Below, in pieces: positions 24,309 through 30,154 of a DNA stretch of 30,154 nucleotides. Positions within the stretch are counted from its first letter, which is position 1. Every line of letters starts with the position of its first letter. The stretch is from DATHYU01 sp033722675 (lineage in GTDB: Bacteria > Actinomycetota > Acidimicrobiia > Spongiisociales > UBA11373): positions 1-30,154 of the forward strand of contig JAWVYO010000022.1 in assembly GCA_033722675.1 (NCBI GenBank). Direction: 5' to 3'. The notes under the pieces are model-generated. The model worked only from the letters and a program-made list of their open reading frames with translations, did not search any database and had not been told where the DNA came from. The position numbers and the translations under genes are program-made.

Positions 24309-25282
24309 TGCGCGCCGTCGTCTGCCGACAGCACGGCGAGCCCGAGACCCTGGCCGTCGACGAGCTGCCCGACCCCGAGCCCGGACCGGGCGAGATCCTG
24401 ATCGACGTCGACGCCGCCGCGGCGGCCTATCACGACGTCCTGCAGGTGGCCGGCTCGCACCAGGTCCGCCACGAGGTCCCCTTCGTGCCCGGGATGGAGG
24501 CGAGCGGGACCGTGGCGGCACTCGGCCCGGACGTCGACGGGCCGCCGCCCGGGACGCCCGTGGTCTCGCTCATGCAGGGCGGTGCGATGGCCGAGCTCGC
24601 CGTTGCCGATGCCACGCAGGTGTGGCCGACCGGTGAGGGGATCGCACCGGTCGATGCGGCGGCCATGGCCATGGCGTTCACCACCGCCTACTGCGGACTC
24701 CGGTGGGAGGCCGACGTGCAGCCCGGGGAGTGGCTGCTCGTCACCGGAGCCGCCGGAGGGGTGGGACTGGCCGCCGTCGACGTGGGGGCGGCCATGGGGG
24801 CGAGGGTGATCGCCGTGGCGTCGTCGGAGGCCCGGCTCGAACACGCTCGCGACCGCGGAGCCGAGCATCTCGTGGACTACACGTCCGGGTCGATCCGTGA
24901 GACGGTCGACGAGGTGACCGACGGACAGGGCGTCGCCGTGGCGTTCGATCCGGTGACCGGGCCGCTCTACGAGGACGTCGCCCGCTCCATCGGATGGGGA
25001 GGCCGACACGTGATCGTCGGGTTCGCCGGCGGGGAGATCCCCCGCATCCACGCCGGCCGACTCCTCGTCAAGAACCGCCGGGCGCTCGGGCTCGTCATGT
25101 ACCACTACCGGTTCCATCGACCCGAGCGCATGGCGGCCGCGGTACGCGACCTGTTCGAGTGGCGACGATCCGGCCGGATCGAACCCCTCGTCAGCCGGGT
25201 CGGCGGCCTGGAGGACCTTCCCGGGATGCTGACCGACATCAGGGACCGGCGTGCGGTGGGGCGGTTGGTCGCCGAGATCTGA
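24308..25282 (+). CDS. NADPH:quinone oxidoreductase-like MDR protein
   Basis: A 324-residue medium-chain dehydrogenase/reductase of the quinone oxidoreductase type. The N-terminal GroES-like domain (about 1-115) contains FVPGMEASGTVAALG and lacks the Cys/His zinc ligands of alcohol dehydrogenases. The Rossmann domain has VTGAAGGVGLAAVDVG (NADPH loop AxxGGVG), and the C-terminal part ends RRAVGRLVAEI. The ATG shares its A with the TGA of the acyl-CoA dehydrogenase gene (TGATG, 24306-24310), so the two are almost certainly co-translated. Pairing with an acyl-CoA dehydrogenase suggests fatty-acid or related acyl-CoA metabolism, possibly as an enoyl-type reductase; that is inference. Confidence 0.9.
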   Translation: MRAVVCRQHGEPETLAVDELPDPEPGPGEILIDVDAAAAAYHDVLQVAGSHQVRHEVPFVPGMEASGTVAALGPDVDGPPPGTPVVSLMQGGAMAELAVADATQVWPTGEGIAPVDAAAMAMAFTTAYCGLRWEADVQPGEWLLVTGAAGGVGLAAVDVGAAMGARVIAVASSEARLEHARDRGAEHLVDYTSGSIRETVDEVTDGQGVAVAFDPVTGPLYEDVARSIGWGGRHVIVGFAGGEIPRIHAGRLLVKNRRALGLVMYHYRFHRPERMAAAVRDLFEWRRSGRIEPLVSRVGGLEDLPGMLTDIRDRRAVGRLVAEI

Positions 25283-25336
25283 TCCGTCGCGTTCGCCGCC
25301 GCCCCTGACCGGGTCCTCCGGTCGCGCCGGCGCACC

Positions 25337-25342
25337 TAGGAT
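25337..25342 (+). promoter_or_regulatory. putative -10 element TAGGAT, leaderless start
   Basis: TAGGAT is followed by 7 bases and ATG 25350, with no Shine-Dalgarno sequence between them. This is one of the clearest leaderless-type starts in the window. Confidence 0.55.
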
Positions 25343-25349
25343 CGGCGGC

Positions 25350-26168
25350 ATGCGGGTGCTCGTGGACGGCTCGACGGTGGAGGCCGACGACGCCTCGGTC
25401 TCCGTCTTCGACTGGGCCGTCCAGCGGGGTTTCGGGGTCTTCGAAGTGGTCCGCTCCTACGGCGGCGCCCCCTTCCACCTCGGCCCCCACCTCGACCGTC
25501 TCGAACGGAGCGCCGCCGCCCTCGCCCTCACGCTCCCGGACCGGAAGGATCTCGACGACTGGGTCCGGCGGGTGGCCGACGCCGGCGGCGACTGCCAGGT
25601 CCGGGTGATCGTCACCGGCGGCGGGCGGGATCCCCTCGTCGACGTCCCCGGCCGCACGATCGTGGCGTGGGAGCCGCTCTCGCCCGTGCCCGACCTCCTC
25701 CGGGTGCTCCCGATGACGGCGCACTGGCATCCCGGCGAGGCCGCCGGACCGCTGTACGGCATCAAGTGGCTCTCCTACGCTCCCAACATGGCCTCGAGCG
25801 ACCTGGCGCGGCGGCAGGGCTTCGACGACGCCCTCCTGTCGTCCCGGGACGGATGGGTGCTCGAAGGCCCCACCTTCTGCGTCGCCTGGGTCGCCGACGG
25901 CAGGATCGAGACGCCGGAGCTCGGCCTCGGGATCCTCGCATCGATCACCCGGTCCACGCTGTTCGAGACCGCCGACGCCGTCGGGCTCGACGTGGTGGAG
26001 GGGCGGTGGTCCCTCGACCGGGTGCTCGGCGCCGAAGAGGTGCTCGCCCTCTCCACGACGAAGGAGGTGGCGCCGATCGGAACGGTCGGCGATACCGAGG
26101 TCTCGACGGGTCCCGTCGCCGGCCGCCTGCTCGCCGCCTTCCGCGACCTCGTCGCCGCGGAGTCGTGA
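25350..26168 (+). CDS. class IV aminotransferase-like protein (PabC / BCAT group)
   Basis: A 272-residue PLP enzyme of fold type IV, which includes 4-amino-4-deoxychorismate lyase (PabC), branched-chain aminotransferase and D-amino acid transaminase. Motifs: DWAVQRGFGVFEVVRSYGG near the N-terminus; the PLP lysine in YGIKWLSYAPNMASSDLAR (K139); VLEGPTFCVAWV (E172, which contacts the pyridine nitrogen in the family); and LSTTKEVAPIGTV near the C-terminus. The length and FGVFEV text favour PabC or a related lyase, but the subgroup cannot be fixed by eye. The start at ATG 25350 is supported by the adjacent promoter-like motif. Its TGA overlaps the GTG of the next gene by 4 bases (GTGA). Confidence 0.85.
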   Translation: MRVLVDGSTVEADDASVSVFDWAVQRGFGVFEVVRSYGGAPFHLGPHLDRLERSAAALALTLPDRKDLDDWVRRVADAGGDCQVRVIVTGGGRDPLVDVPGRTIVAWEPLSPVPDLLRVLPMTAHWHPGEAAGPLYGIKWLSYAPNMASSDLARRQGFDDALLSSRDGWVLEGPTFCVAWVADGRIETPELGLGILASITRSTLFETADAVGLDVVEGRWSLDRVLGAEEVLALSTTKEVAPIGTVGDTEVSTGPVAGRLLAAFRDLVAAES

Positions 26169-26578
26169 ACGTCCGGTCCCTCGTGACCGCGGTCGACGAG
26201 CTCTACGAGCGGGCGGTGACCCGGCCCGGGGACGTCGACGACGGCGTCCTGGCCCGCTGGCTCGAGGACCAGGCCGCCGGCCTGGAACCCCCCGTCGATC
26301 GCGAGGTCGCCCGGCTCCTCCGCCGCGCCGCCCGCACGGCGCGGCGCCTCGCCCGCGTCCGGAGCCGCCGAGGCGGCGACGTCGTCGACTGGCGCCACGG
26401 GGTGGACGACGCGCTCGGCTCGGCGGGGTGGCGGGTCCAGCTCGACCTCGCCCGTCGCGGGCTCGACCTCCATCCCGACCCCGAACTCTACGAGGAGGCG
26501 CGTGCGCGGTACCGGGCGGTCCACTTCACCGACTGGCCGGTGACGTACGAGGAGATCGTGGCCCGTCACGAGGGCTGA
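26165..26578 (+). CDS. hypothetical protein translationally coupled to the aminotransferase
   Basis: A 137-residue protein I do not recognise. It starts at GTG 26165 inside the GTGA overlap with the class IV aminotransferase stop, so expression is tied to that gene. It is helical, with an Arg-rich middle (LLRRAARTARRLARVRSRRGG, about 49-69), and ends in RYRAVHFTDWPVTYEEIVARHEG. There is no signal peptide, membrane segment or cysteine motif. The acid-base balance suggests a soluble protein. Codon use matches the neighbours. It is followed by only 16 bases before the end of the convergent mgtE gene. Confidence 0.72.
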   Translation: MNVRSLVTAVDELYERAVTRPGDVDDGVLARWLEDQAAGLEPPVDREVARLLRRAARTARRLARVRSRRGGDVVDWRHGVDDALGSAGWRVQLDLARRGLDLHPDPELYEEARARYRAVHFTDWPVTYEEIVARHEG

Positions 26579-26594
26579 GCGGACGCGGTTCGCG

Positions 26595-27971
26595 TCAGAG
26601 CAGGAGCGTGGCGATCGCCAGGAAGCCGCCGAAGCCGACGAGATCGGTGACGAGCGTCAGGAAGATGTTCGATGCCAGCGCCGCGTCCTGGCCCATCCGG
26701 TCGAGGGCGACGGGGATCCCGGCGCCCGCCACGTTGGCGATCACCATGTTGGCGAAGGCCGAGATGGCGATGACGATCCCGATTCGGGTCTCCCCGGTGA
26801 AGCCGCCCGCGATGATCCCCGAGACGATGCCGATGGCGATCCCGTTGATCACCCCGACCACCGTGGACCGCCAGATCACACGCCGCGCCCATTGGGCCGG
26901 CAGCGTCTCGACGGCCATGGCCCTGATGACGACCGCCTGGCTCTGGGCGCCACTGTTGCCGCCGACCGACGCCACGACCGGCATGTAGGCGGCGAGCACG
27001 GCGAGCTCGTCGATGATCGGCTCGAACCAGCTCACCACGATGGCGACGAGGAAGATGGTCCCGAGGTTGACGACGATCCACGGCAGCCGGCTGCGGACCG
27101 ATCGGCCGACGGGGGTGAACACCGTCTCGTCCGCACCCGCTCCGACCATCGCCGCGATGTCCTCCGTGGCCTCCCGCTGGACGGCGTCGATGACGTCGTC
27201 GATGACCACCATCCCCCGCAGCACCCCCCGGTGGTCGACCACGGGCATCGCCCGGTAGTTGTACCGGCGGATGAGCTCGGCCACCTCCTCGCGGTCGGTC
27301 TCCGTTCGGACCGCCACGGGGTCGGGGATCATGACCTCGTCGAGGGGATCGCCGGGGCGGGCGAAGACGAGCTCCCGGAAGGACACGACACCGATGAGAC
27401 GGCCGGCGTCGTCGACGACATAGACGTAGCTGAGGTCTTCGACGTGCTGGTGGAGCCGACGGAGCGACTCGATCGCCTCGCCTGCGGCGATGGCGCCCGG
27501 GAGCGTCGCGATGTCGGTGGACATGAGGCCGCCGGCGGAGTCGGGTGGGTAGGCGAGCAGCTCGAGGATGCCGTCGAGGGCGGATTCCTCGAGGTGCTCG
27601 AAGACCTCGGTTCGCGTCGCGGCATCCAGGTGGCCGACGATGTCGGCGGCCTCGTCGGCGGGGAGTTCGGCGATGAGCGGCGCCGCGCTCTCGGCCGGCA
27701 GCTCCTCGAGCACGTCGGCCGCTGCCTCGTGGCGCATCTCCTCGAGGACGTCGGCGGCGTGGTCGAGGTCGAGGGCGACGATGATCTCGGCGGCCGCCTC
27801 CTCGTCGATGGCCTCGAGGACGTCTGCGGCGTCGTGGGGGTCGGCCTCGGCGAGCGACTCGAACTGGGCCTGGTGGGTGTCGAGGTACTCCTCCGCCTCG
27901 CGGGGGCGGCGGCGCGCCAGCTCGCGCAGGGCGAGGCCGAAGTCCCGGGGGCGGCGGAGGCGGAGCTTCAT
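26595..27971 (-). CDS. mgtE: magnesium transporter MgtE
   Basis: Mg2+ channel/transporter, 458 residues. The N domain (about 1-140) is made of acidic helical repeats (EAADVLEEM-, AAADVLEEL-type). Two CBS domains follow (about 145-205 and 208-265, with YVVDDAGRLIGVVSF and RYNYRAMPVVDHRGVLRGMVVIDDV), then a connecting plug-type helix and a five-helix membrane domain (about 295-458). The pore signature GGNSGAQSQAV is at 337-347, and the conserved Asp lies in the last-helix segment LVTDLVGFGGFLAIATLLL. All parts of the family are present and the length is normal. The ATG at 27971 directly follows a hairpin, and the long leader is predicted to be highly structured (separate entry). In MgtE, intracellular Mg2+ bound between N and CBS domains closes the pore; the leader may add a second level of control. 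Confidence 0.95.
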   Translation of the reverse strand: MKLRLRRPRDFGLALRELARRRPREAEEYLDTHQAQFESLAEADPHDAADVLEAIDEEAAAEIIVALDLDHAADVLEEMRHEAAADVLEELPAESAAPLIAELPADEAADIVGHLDAATRTEVFEHLEESALDGILELLAYPPDSAGGLMSTDIATLPGAIAAGEAIESLRRLHQHVEDLSYVYVVDDAGRLIGVVSFRELVFARPGDPLDEVMIPDPVAVRTETDREEVAELIRRYNYRAMPVVDHRGVLRGMVVIDDVIDAVQREATEDIAAMVGAGADETVFTPVGRSVRSRLPWIVVNLGTIFLVAIVVSWFEPIIDELAVLAAYMPVVASVGGNSGAQSQAVVIRAMAVETLPAQWARRVIWRSTVVGVINGIAIGIVSGIIAGGFTGETRIGIVIAISAFANMVIANVAGAGIPVALDRMGQDAALASNIFLTLVTDLVGFGGFLAIATLLL

Positions 27972-28115
27972 GTCCGACAGTCAAGCACCTGTGCCGGACG
28001 GCGAGGGGTCCCACCGAAGATGGGCCCGCCGCGGCGCGGCGGGCCGATCCCGGTGGGTTGCAGGCTCCCTAGGGGGGCAAGGGAGGCCTGCGGGTGGGGC
28101 GCCCGTGGGGCGCCG
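27972..28115 (-). promoter_or_regulatory. structured 5' leader of mgtE, candidate regulatory RNA
   Basis: From the presumed transcription start (about 28115) to the start codon there is no gene, but four consecutive hairpins on the minus strand. H1: 28108-28114 with 28098-28104, 7 pairs. H2: 28080-28091 with 28060-28070, 11 pairs and one bulge. H3: outer 28051-28057 with 28010-28016 (7 pairs), inner 28036-28045 with 28023-28032 (10 pairs). H4: 27989-27999 with 27972-27980, ending at the ATG and containing the only AGGTG-like ribosome binding site. It does not match the Mg2+ M-box consensus I know. Regulation by Mg2+ is inference. Confidence 0.6.
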
Positions 28116-28121
28116 GACGAC

Positions 28122-28127
28122 AGCCTA
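28122..28127 (-). promoter_or_regulatory. putative -10 element TAGGCT of mgtE
   Basis: Minus-strand TAGGCT about 150 bases upstream of the mgtE start codon; transcription would begin near 28115, just before the first hairpin of the leader. Confidence 0.4.
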
Positions 28128-28196
28128 GAGGGTGGCGGATCGGGGGCAAACCGTGCCGGTATGCGGATCCCGGCATACGGGTGGGTCGCCGCGTCG

Positions 28197-28202
28197 TAGG
28201 CT
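28197..28202 (+). promoter_or_regulatory. putative -10 element TAGGCT of the thioesterase gene
   Basis: TAGGCT is followed by 8 bases and GTG 28211, with no Shine-Dalgarno sequence; a leaderless start is likely. The interval 28128-28196 between the two divergent promoters holds a short inverted repeat (CGGTATGCGGATCCCGGCATACGG) but no gene. Confidence 0.45.
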
Positions 28203-28210
28203 TCGTCGCC

Positions 28211-29026
28211 GTGTACGCGTTCGACGAGCACACCCGGGTGGAGCGGATCGGCGAGGCCCGCTGGTCGGGTGCCGTCGCCGACGTCTACAACGTGGGCTCG
28301 GCGCCGAACGGCGGGTACCTGATGGCGATCGGGGCGCGGGCTCTCGCCGGGGACCTCGCCCATCCCCATCCGCTGACGGTCACCGCCCACTACCTGCGGC
28401 GGTCCGAGAACGGGCCGGTCGAGATCCGCACCACCGTCGTCCGCGAGGGACGGACGCTGTCGACGGGCGCGGCCTCGCTGTTCCAGGACGGCCGCGAGGT
28501 GGTTCGGCTGCTGGCCACCTTCACCGACCTCGAGACCGCCGAGGGACCCTCCCACGTGTCGGCCTCGGCGCCCGACCTGCCCGACCCCGAGGATCTCCCC
28601 TCGAGCGCGGACGTACCCGGCCTCCCGGCGGTGGTGCGGGCCTTCGACCACCGGCTGACACCGGCCAGCGTGGGGTTCGCCCTCGGGGTCGAGACGGGAC
28701 GGGCCGAGGTCGAGGGGTACACGCGTTTCCCCGACGACCGGCCGGTCGATCCATTCGCGCTGCTCCTCGTCGCGGACGCGCTGCCGCCCCCCGTGCTGAA
28801 CGTGGTCGAGGCGGACTGGGTACCGACCATCGAGATGACCGTGCACGTCCGGGCCATCCCGTCGCCGGGCTGGCTCTCGTTTCGCCTCGGCACCCGGGCA
28901 CTCGTCGACGGGCACCTCGACGAGGACGGAGAGATCTGGGACCGATCGGGGCGTCTCGTCGCCATGTCCCGTCAGATCGCCCTCGTGCTGCCTCCCCGTG
29001 ACGGCGGCCGTCGCGGTCCGCAGTAG
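28211..29026 (+). CDS. acyl-CoA thioesterase-like double-hotdog protein
   Basis: A 271-residue protein resembling the TesB-like/4HBT_3 thioesterase family. The N-terminal hotdog half contains NVGSAPNGGYLMAIGARAL, HPHPLTVTAHYLRRSENGPVEI and VVREGRTLSTGAASLFQDGREVVRLLATFTDL. The C-terminal hotdog half contains PVDPFALLLVADALPPPVLNV and PSPGWLSFRLGTRALVDGHLDEDGEIWDRSGRLVAMSRQIALVL. Such enzymes hydrolyse acyl-CoA to free acid and CoA; the chain length preferred is not readable. The start is GTG 28211, placed by the start of homology and a promoter-like motif 8 bases upstream. The TAG stop at 29024 is itself part of the TAGCCT motif upstream of selD. Confidence 0.87.
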   Translation: MYAFDEHTRVERIGEARWSGAVADVYNVGSAPNGGYLMAIGARALAGDLAHPHPLTVTAHYLRRSENGPVEIRTTVVREGRTLSTGAASLFQDGREVVRLLATFTDLETAEGPSHVSASAPDLPDPEDLPSSADVPGLPAVVRAFDHRLTPASVGFALGVETGRAEVEGYTRFPDDRPVDPFALLLVADALPPPVLNVVEADWVPTIEMTVHVRAIPSPGWLSFRLGTRALVDGHLDEDGEIWDRSGRLVAMSRQIALVLPPRDGGRRGPQ

Positions 29027-29029
29027 CCT
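29024..29029 (+). promoter_or_regulatory. putative -10 element TAGCCT of selD
   Basis: TAGCCT overlaps the stop codon of the thioesterase gene and lies 23 bases before GTG 29053, with a strong ribosome binding site (GGGAGGTGA, 29042-29050) between them. Confidence 0.4.
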
Positions 29030-29052
29030 CCCCGGGGTCGAGGGAGGTGATC

Positions 29053-30081
29053 GTGGAGGAGCGACCGCGGCTCACGGCGTTCTCGCACGGCGCCGGCTGA
29101 GCGTGCAAGCTCGCCCCCGGCGAGCTGGCGCACGTGCTGCGCCGTCTGGACAACCTGCCCGCCACCGTCAGCGACCGACTCGTCGTCGGCGTGGGCGGCG
29201 CCGACGACGCCGGTGTCTACCGGGTCTCCGACGACGCCGCCCTCGTCCAGACCGTCGACTTCTTCACGCCGATCGTGGACGACGCCCGCGACTGGGGGCG
29301 GATCACCGCCGCCAACGCCCTCAGCGACGTCTACGCCATGGGCGCCACACCCCTCACCGCGCTCCAGCTCGTCGGTTGGCCCCGCGACCACCTGCCCTTC
29401 GAGCTGCTGGGCGACGTGGTCGAGGGCGGGGCCGAGGTCATGGCTGCCGCGTCGTGCACGATCGTGGGCGGCCACTCGGTCGACGACCCGGAGCCGACCT
29501 ACGGGTTCGCCGTGACGGGGATCGTGCACCCGGATCGCGTGATCCGCACCGTGGGCGCCCGCCCCGGGGACGCCCTCGTGCTCACGAAGCCGATCGGCAC
29601 GGGCGTGGTCGCCACGGCCGTCAAGCGGGGTCGAGCGTCGGAGGACGTCGAACGGGCGGCCGTCGACACGATGACGACCCTGAACCGCGTCGCCTCGACC
29701 GCGATGGTGGCGGCTGGGGCGCCGGCCGCCACCGACGTGACCGGGTTCGGCCTCCTCGGCCACCTCGGGGAGATGCTCGCCGGCGGGGTGGGTGCCGACG
29801 TGTCCGGCGACGCGGTGCCGTTCCTCCCCGGCGCCGAGGAACTCGCCGCTGCCGGCGTGGTCCCCGGCGGGACACGGCGGAACCTCGACCACGCCACCGC
29901 CTTCACCGACTTCGGCGACCTCGCCGAGCATCGCCGACTGCTCCTCGCCGACGCGCAGACGAGCGGCGGGCTGCTCGTGGCCCTCCCGCCGGACGACGTC
30001 GACGCCTACCTGCACGCCGTGCCGGGCGCCGTGCGGATCGGGGCCTTCACCGCCGACCCGGGCCGCATCCGGGTCCGCTGA
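29053..30081 (+). CDS. selD: selenide, water dikinase (SelD) with in-frame UGA, selenocysteine at residue 16
   Basis: Makes selenophosphate from selenide and ATP, the selenium donor for selenocysteine and for 2-selenouridine in tRNA. 342 residues if the TGA at 29098 is read as selenocysteine. The N-terminus then reads RLTAFSHGAGUACKLAPGEL, aligning with E. coli SelD around catalytic Cys17 (SHGAGCGCK), so U16 sits at the catalytic position and C18 at the next Cys. Downstream motifs are intact: GADDAGVY, TVDFFTPIVDD, NALSDVYAMGATPL, GGHSV, TDVTGFGLLGHL and ADAQTSGGLL. The start is GTG 29053, 5 bases after GGAGG. Taking the first ATG/GTG after the TGA (GTG 29134) would drop the catalytic residue and ATP-binding Lys. 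The organism must therefore encode SelA, SelB and tRNA-Sec elsewhere (inference). A new gene starts directly after the stop. Confidence 0.93.
29098..29100 (+). other. UGA selenocysteine codon in selD
   Basis: This TGA is in frame with the GTG at 29053 and with the long reading frame to 30081. Strong coding similarity to SelD continues on both sides. It replaces the catalytic Cys codon, and the ribosome binding site before GTG 29053 is strong. Confidence 0.9.
29101..29143 (+). promoter_or_regulatory. candidate bacterial SECIS hairpins after the UGA
   Basis: AGCTCGCC (29108-29115) pairs perfectly with GGCGAGCT (29119-29126), loop CCC. A lower stem 29101-29106 with 29130-29135 can extend it. 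Alternatively, GGCGCA (29127-29132) pairs with TGCGCC (29138-29143), loop CGTGC, whose second base is G and which contains GU as in known bacterial SECIS loops. Both loops fall within the usual distance after UGA. Confidence 0.65.
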
Positions 30082-30154
30082 ATGGCGTCCGACGCCCGGC
30101 CCGCCCGGGTGCTCACGCGTCAGACGGTCGTCCTGTCGGTGGGGGCGTTCATCG
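30082..30154 (+). CDS. start of an unidentified gene, truncated by the window end
   Basis: An ATG directly follows the selD stop (TGA 30079-30081, ATG 30082-30084). The 24 visible codons give a basic stretch (ARPARVLTRQT) and then the beginning of a hydrophobic run (VVLSVGAFI), suggesting a membrane protein. The zero gap suggests co-transcription with selD. Too little is visible to name it. Confidence 0.6.
   Translation, partial: MASDARPARVLTRQTVVLSVGAFI

Noticed and set aside
27972..28115. Known M-box (ykoK) Mg2+ riboswitch before mgtE
   Set aside because: The conserved 5' core of the M-box is not recognisable on the minus strand, and the hairpin layout differs. An Rfam search would settle it.
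29098..29100. TGA as a nonsense mutation or frameshift making selD a pseudogene
   Set aside because: The UGA replaces exactly the catalytic Cys, frame is kept on both sides, all other motifs are intact and hairpins follow. Selenocysteine is the simpler reading.

Overview
The window is about 30 kb of very GC-rich, gene-dense bacterial DNA. Codons end almost always in G or C, GTG/TTG starts are common, and convergent genes abut or overlap. The gene families point to Actinomycetota, most plausibly an Acidimicrobiia-type organism: a DUF2017 protein, an actinobacterial release-factor-like protein, an XRE regulator coupled to an HbhA-like protein, a DUF4332 protein, and many leaderless-type starts. 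That placement is inference from family content; there is no rRNA marker. I saw no tRNA, rRNA, CRISPR array, insertion sequence or prophage.

Layout. 1-5.3 kb: the end of a DUF2017 gene (+); an eRF1-like (baeRF/VLRF1-type) protein and a membrane protein (both -); alanine dehydrogenase (+); a membrane histidine kinase with no adjacent response regulator (+). 5.3-16.3 kb: one gene for a surface protein of about 3,674 residues. It has a signal peptide or anchor, an eight-blade propeller-like region, an SdrD_B-like domain, a parallel beta-helix, 13 putative-Ig (He_PIG-like) repeats interleaved with cadherin-like, DUF11-like and jelly-roll-like modules, one C-terminal membrane segment, and a cytoplasmic SH3-like plus unrecognised domain. 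16.3-19.8 kb: a MobA/MocA-like nucleotidyltransferase and a DUF4332 protein (+), then an ATP-grasp protein, an HbhA-like protein and its XRE regulator (-). 19.8-23.1 kb: an aromatic amino acid operon (DAHP synthase, prephenate dehydrogenase) facing an M20 amidohydrolase. 23.1-26.6 kb: acyl-CoA dehydrogenase with a quinone-oxidoreductase-like MDR protein, then a class IV aminotransferase with a small unknown protein. 26.6-30.15 kb: MgtE (-) behind a strongly structured leader, an acyl-CoA thioesterase-like protein (+), selD (+) with an in-frame UGA, and the first codons of another gene.

The points most worth attention are these. (1) selD reads through a UGA exactly where E. coli SelD has its catalytic Cys17, with hairpins just downstream, so SelD itself looks like a selenoprotein. 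(2) The mgtE leader folds on paper into four consecutive hairpins, the last ending at the start codon, and matches no riboswitch I recognise. (3) The giant surface protein ends in an unfamiliar cytoplasmic domain. (4) A TAG(G/C)NT motif recurs upstream of most transcription units, often 6-9 bases before the start codon; at the acyl-CoA dehydrogenase the codon in that position is ATC. (5) Tandem operator-like repeats sit inside the XRE/hbhA-like promoter. All pairings and motif matches were found by eye.
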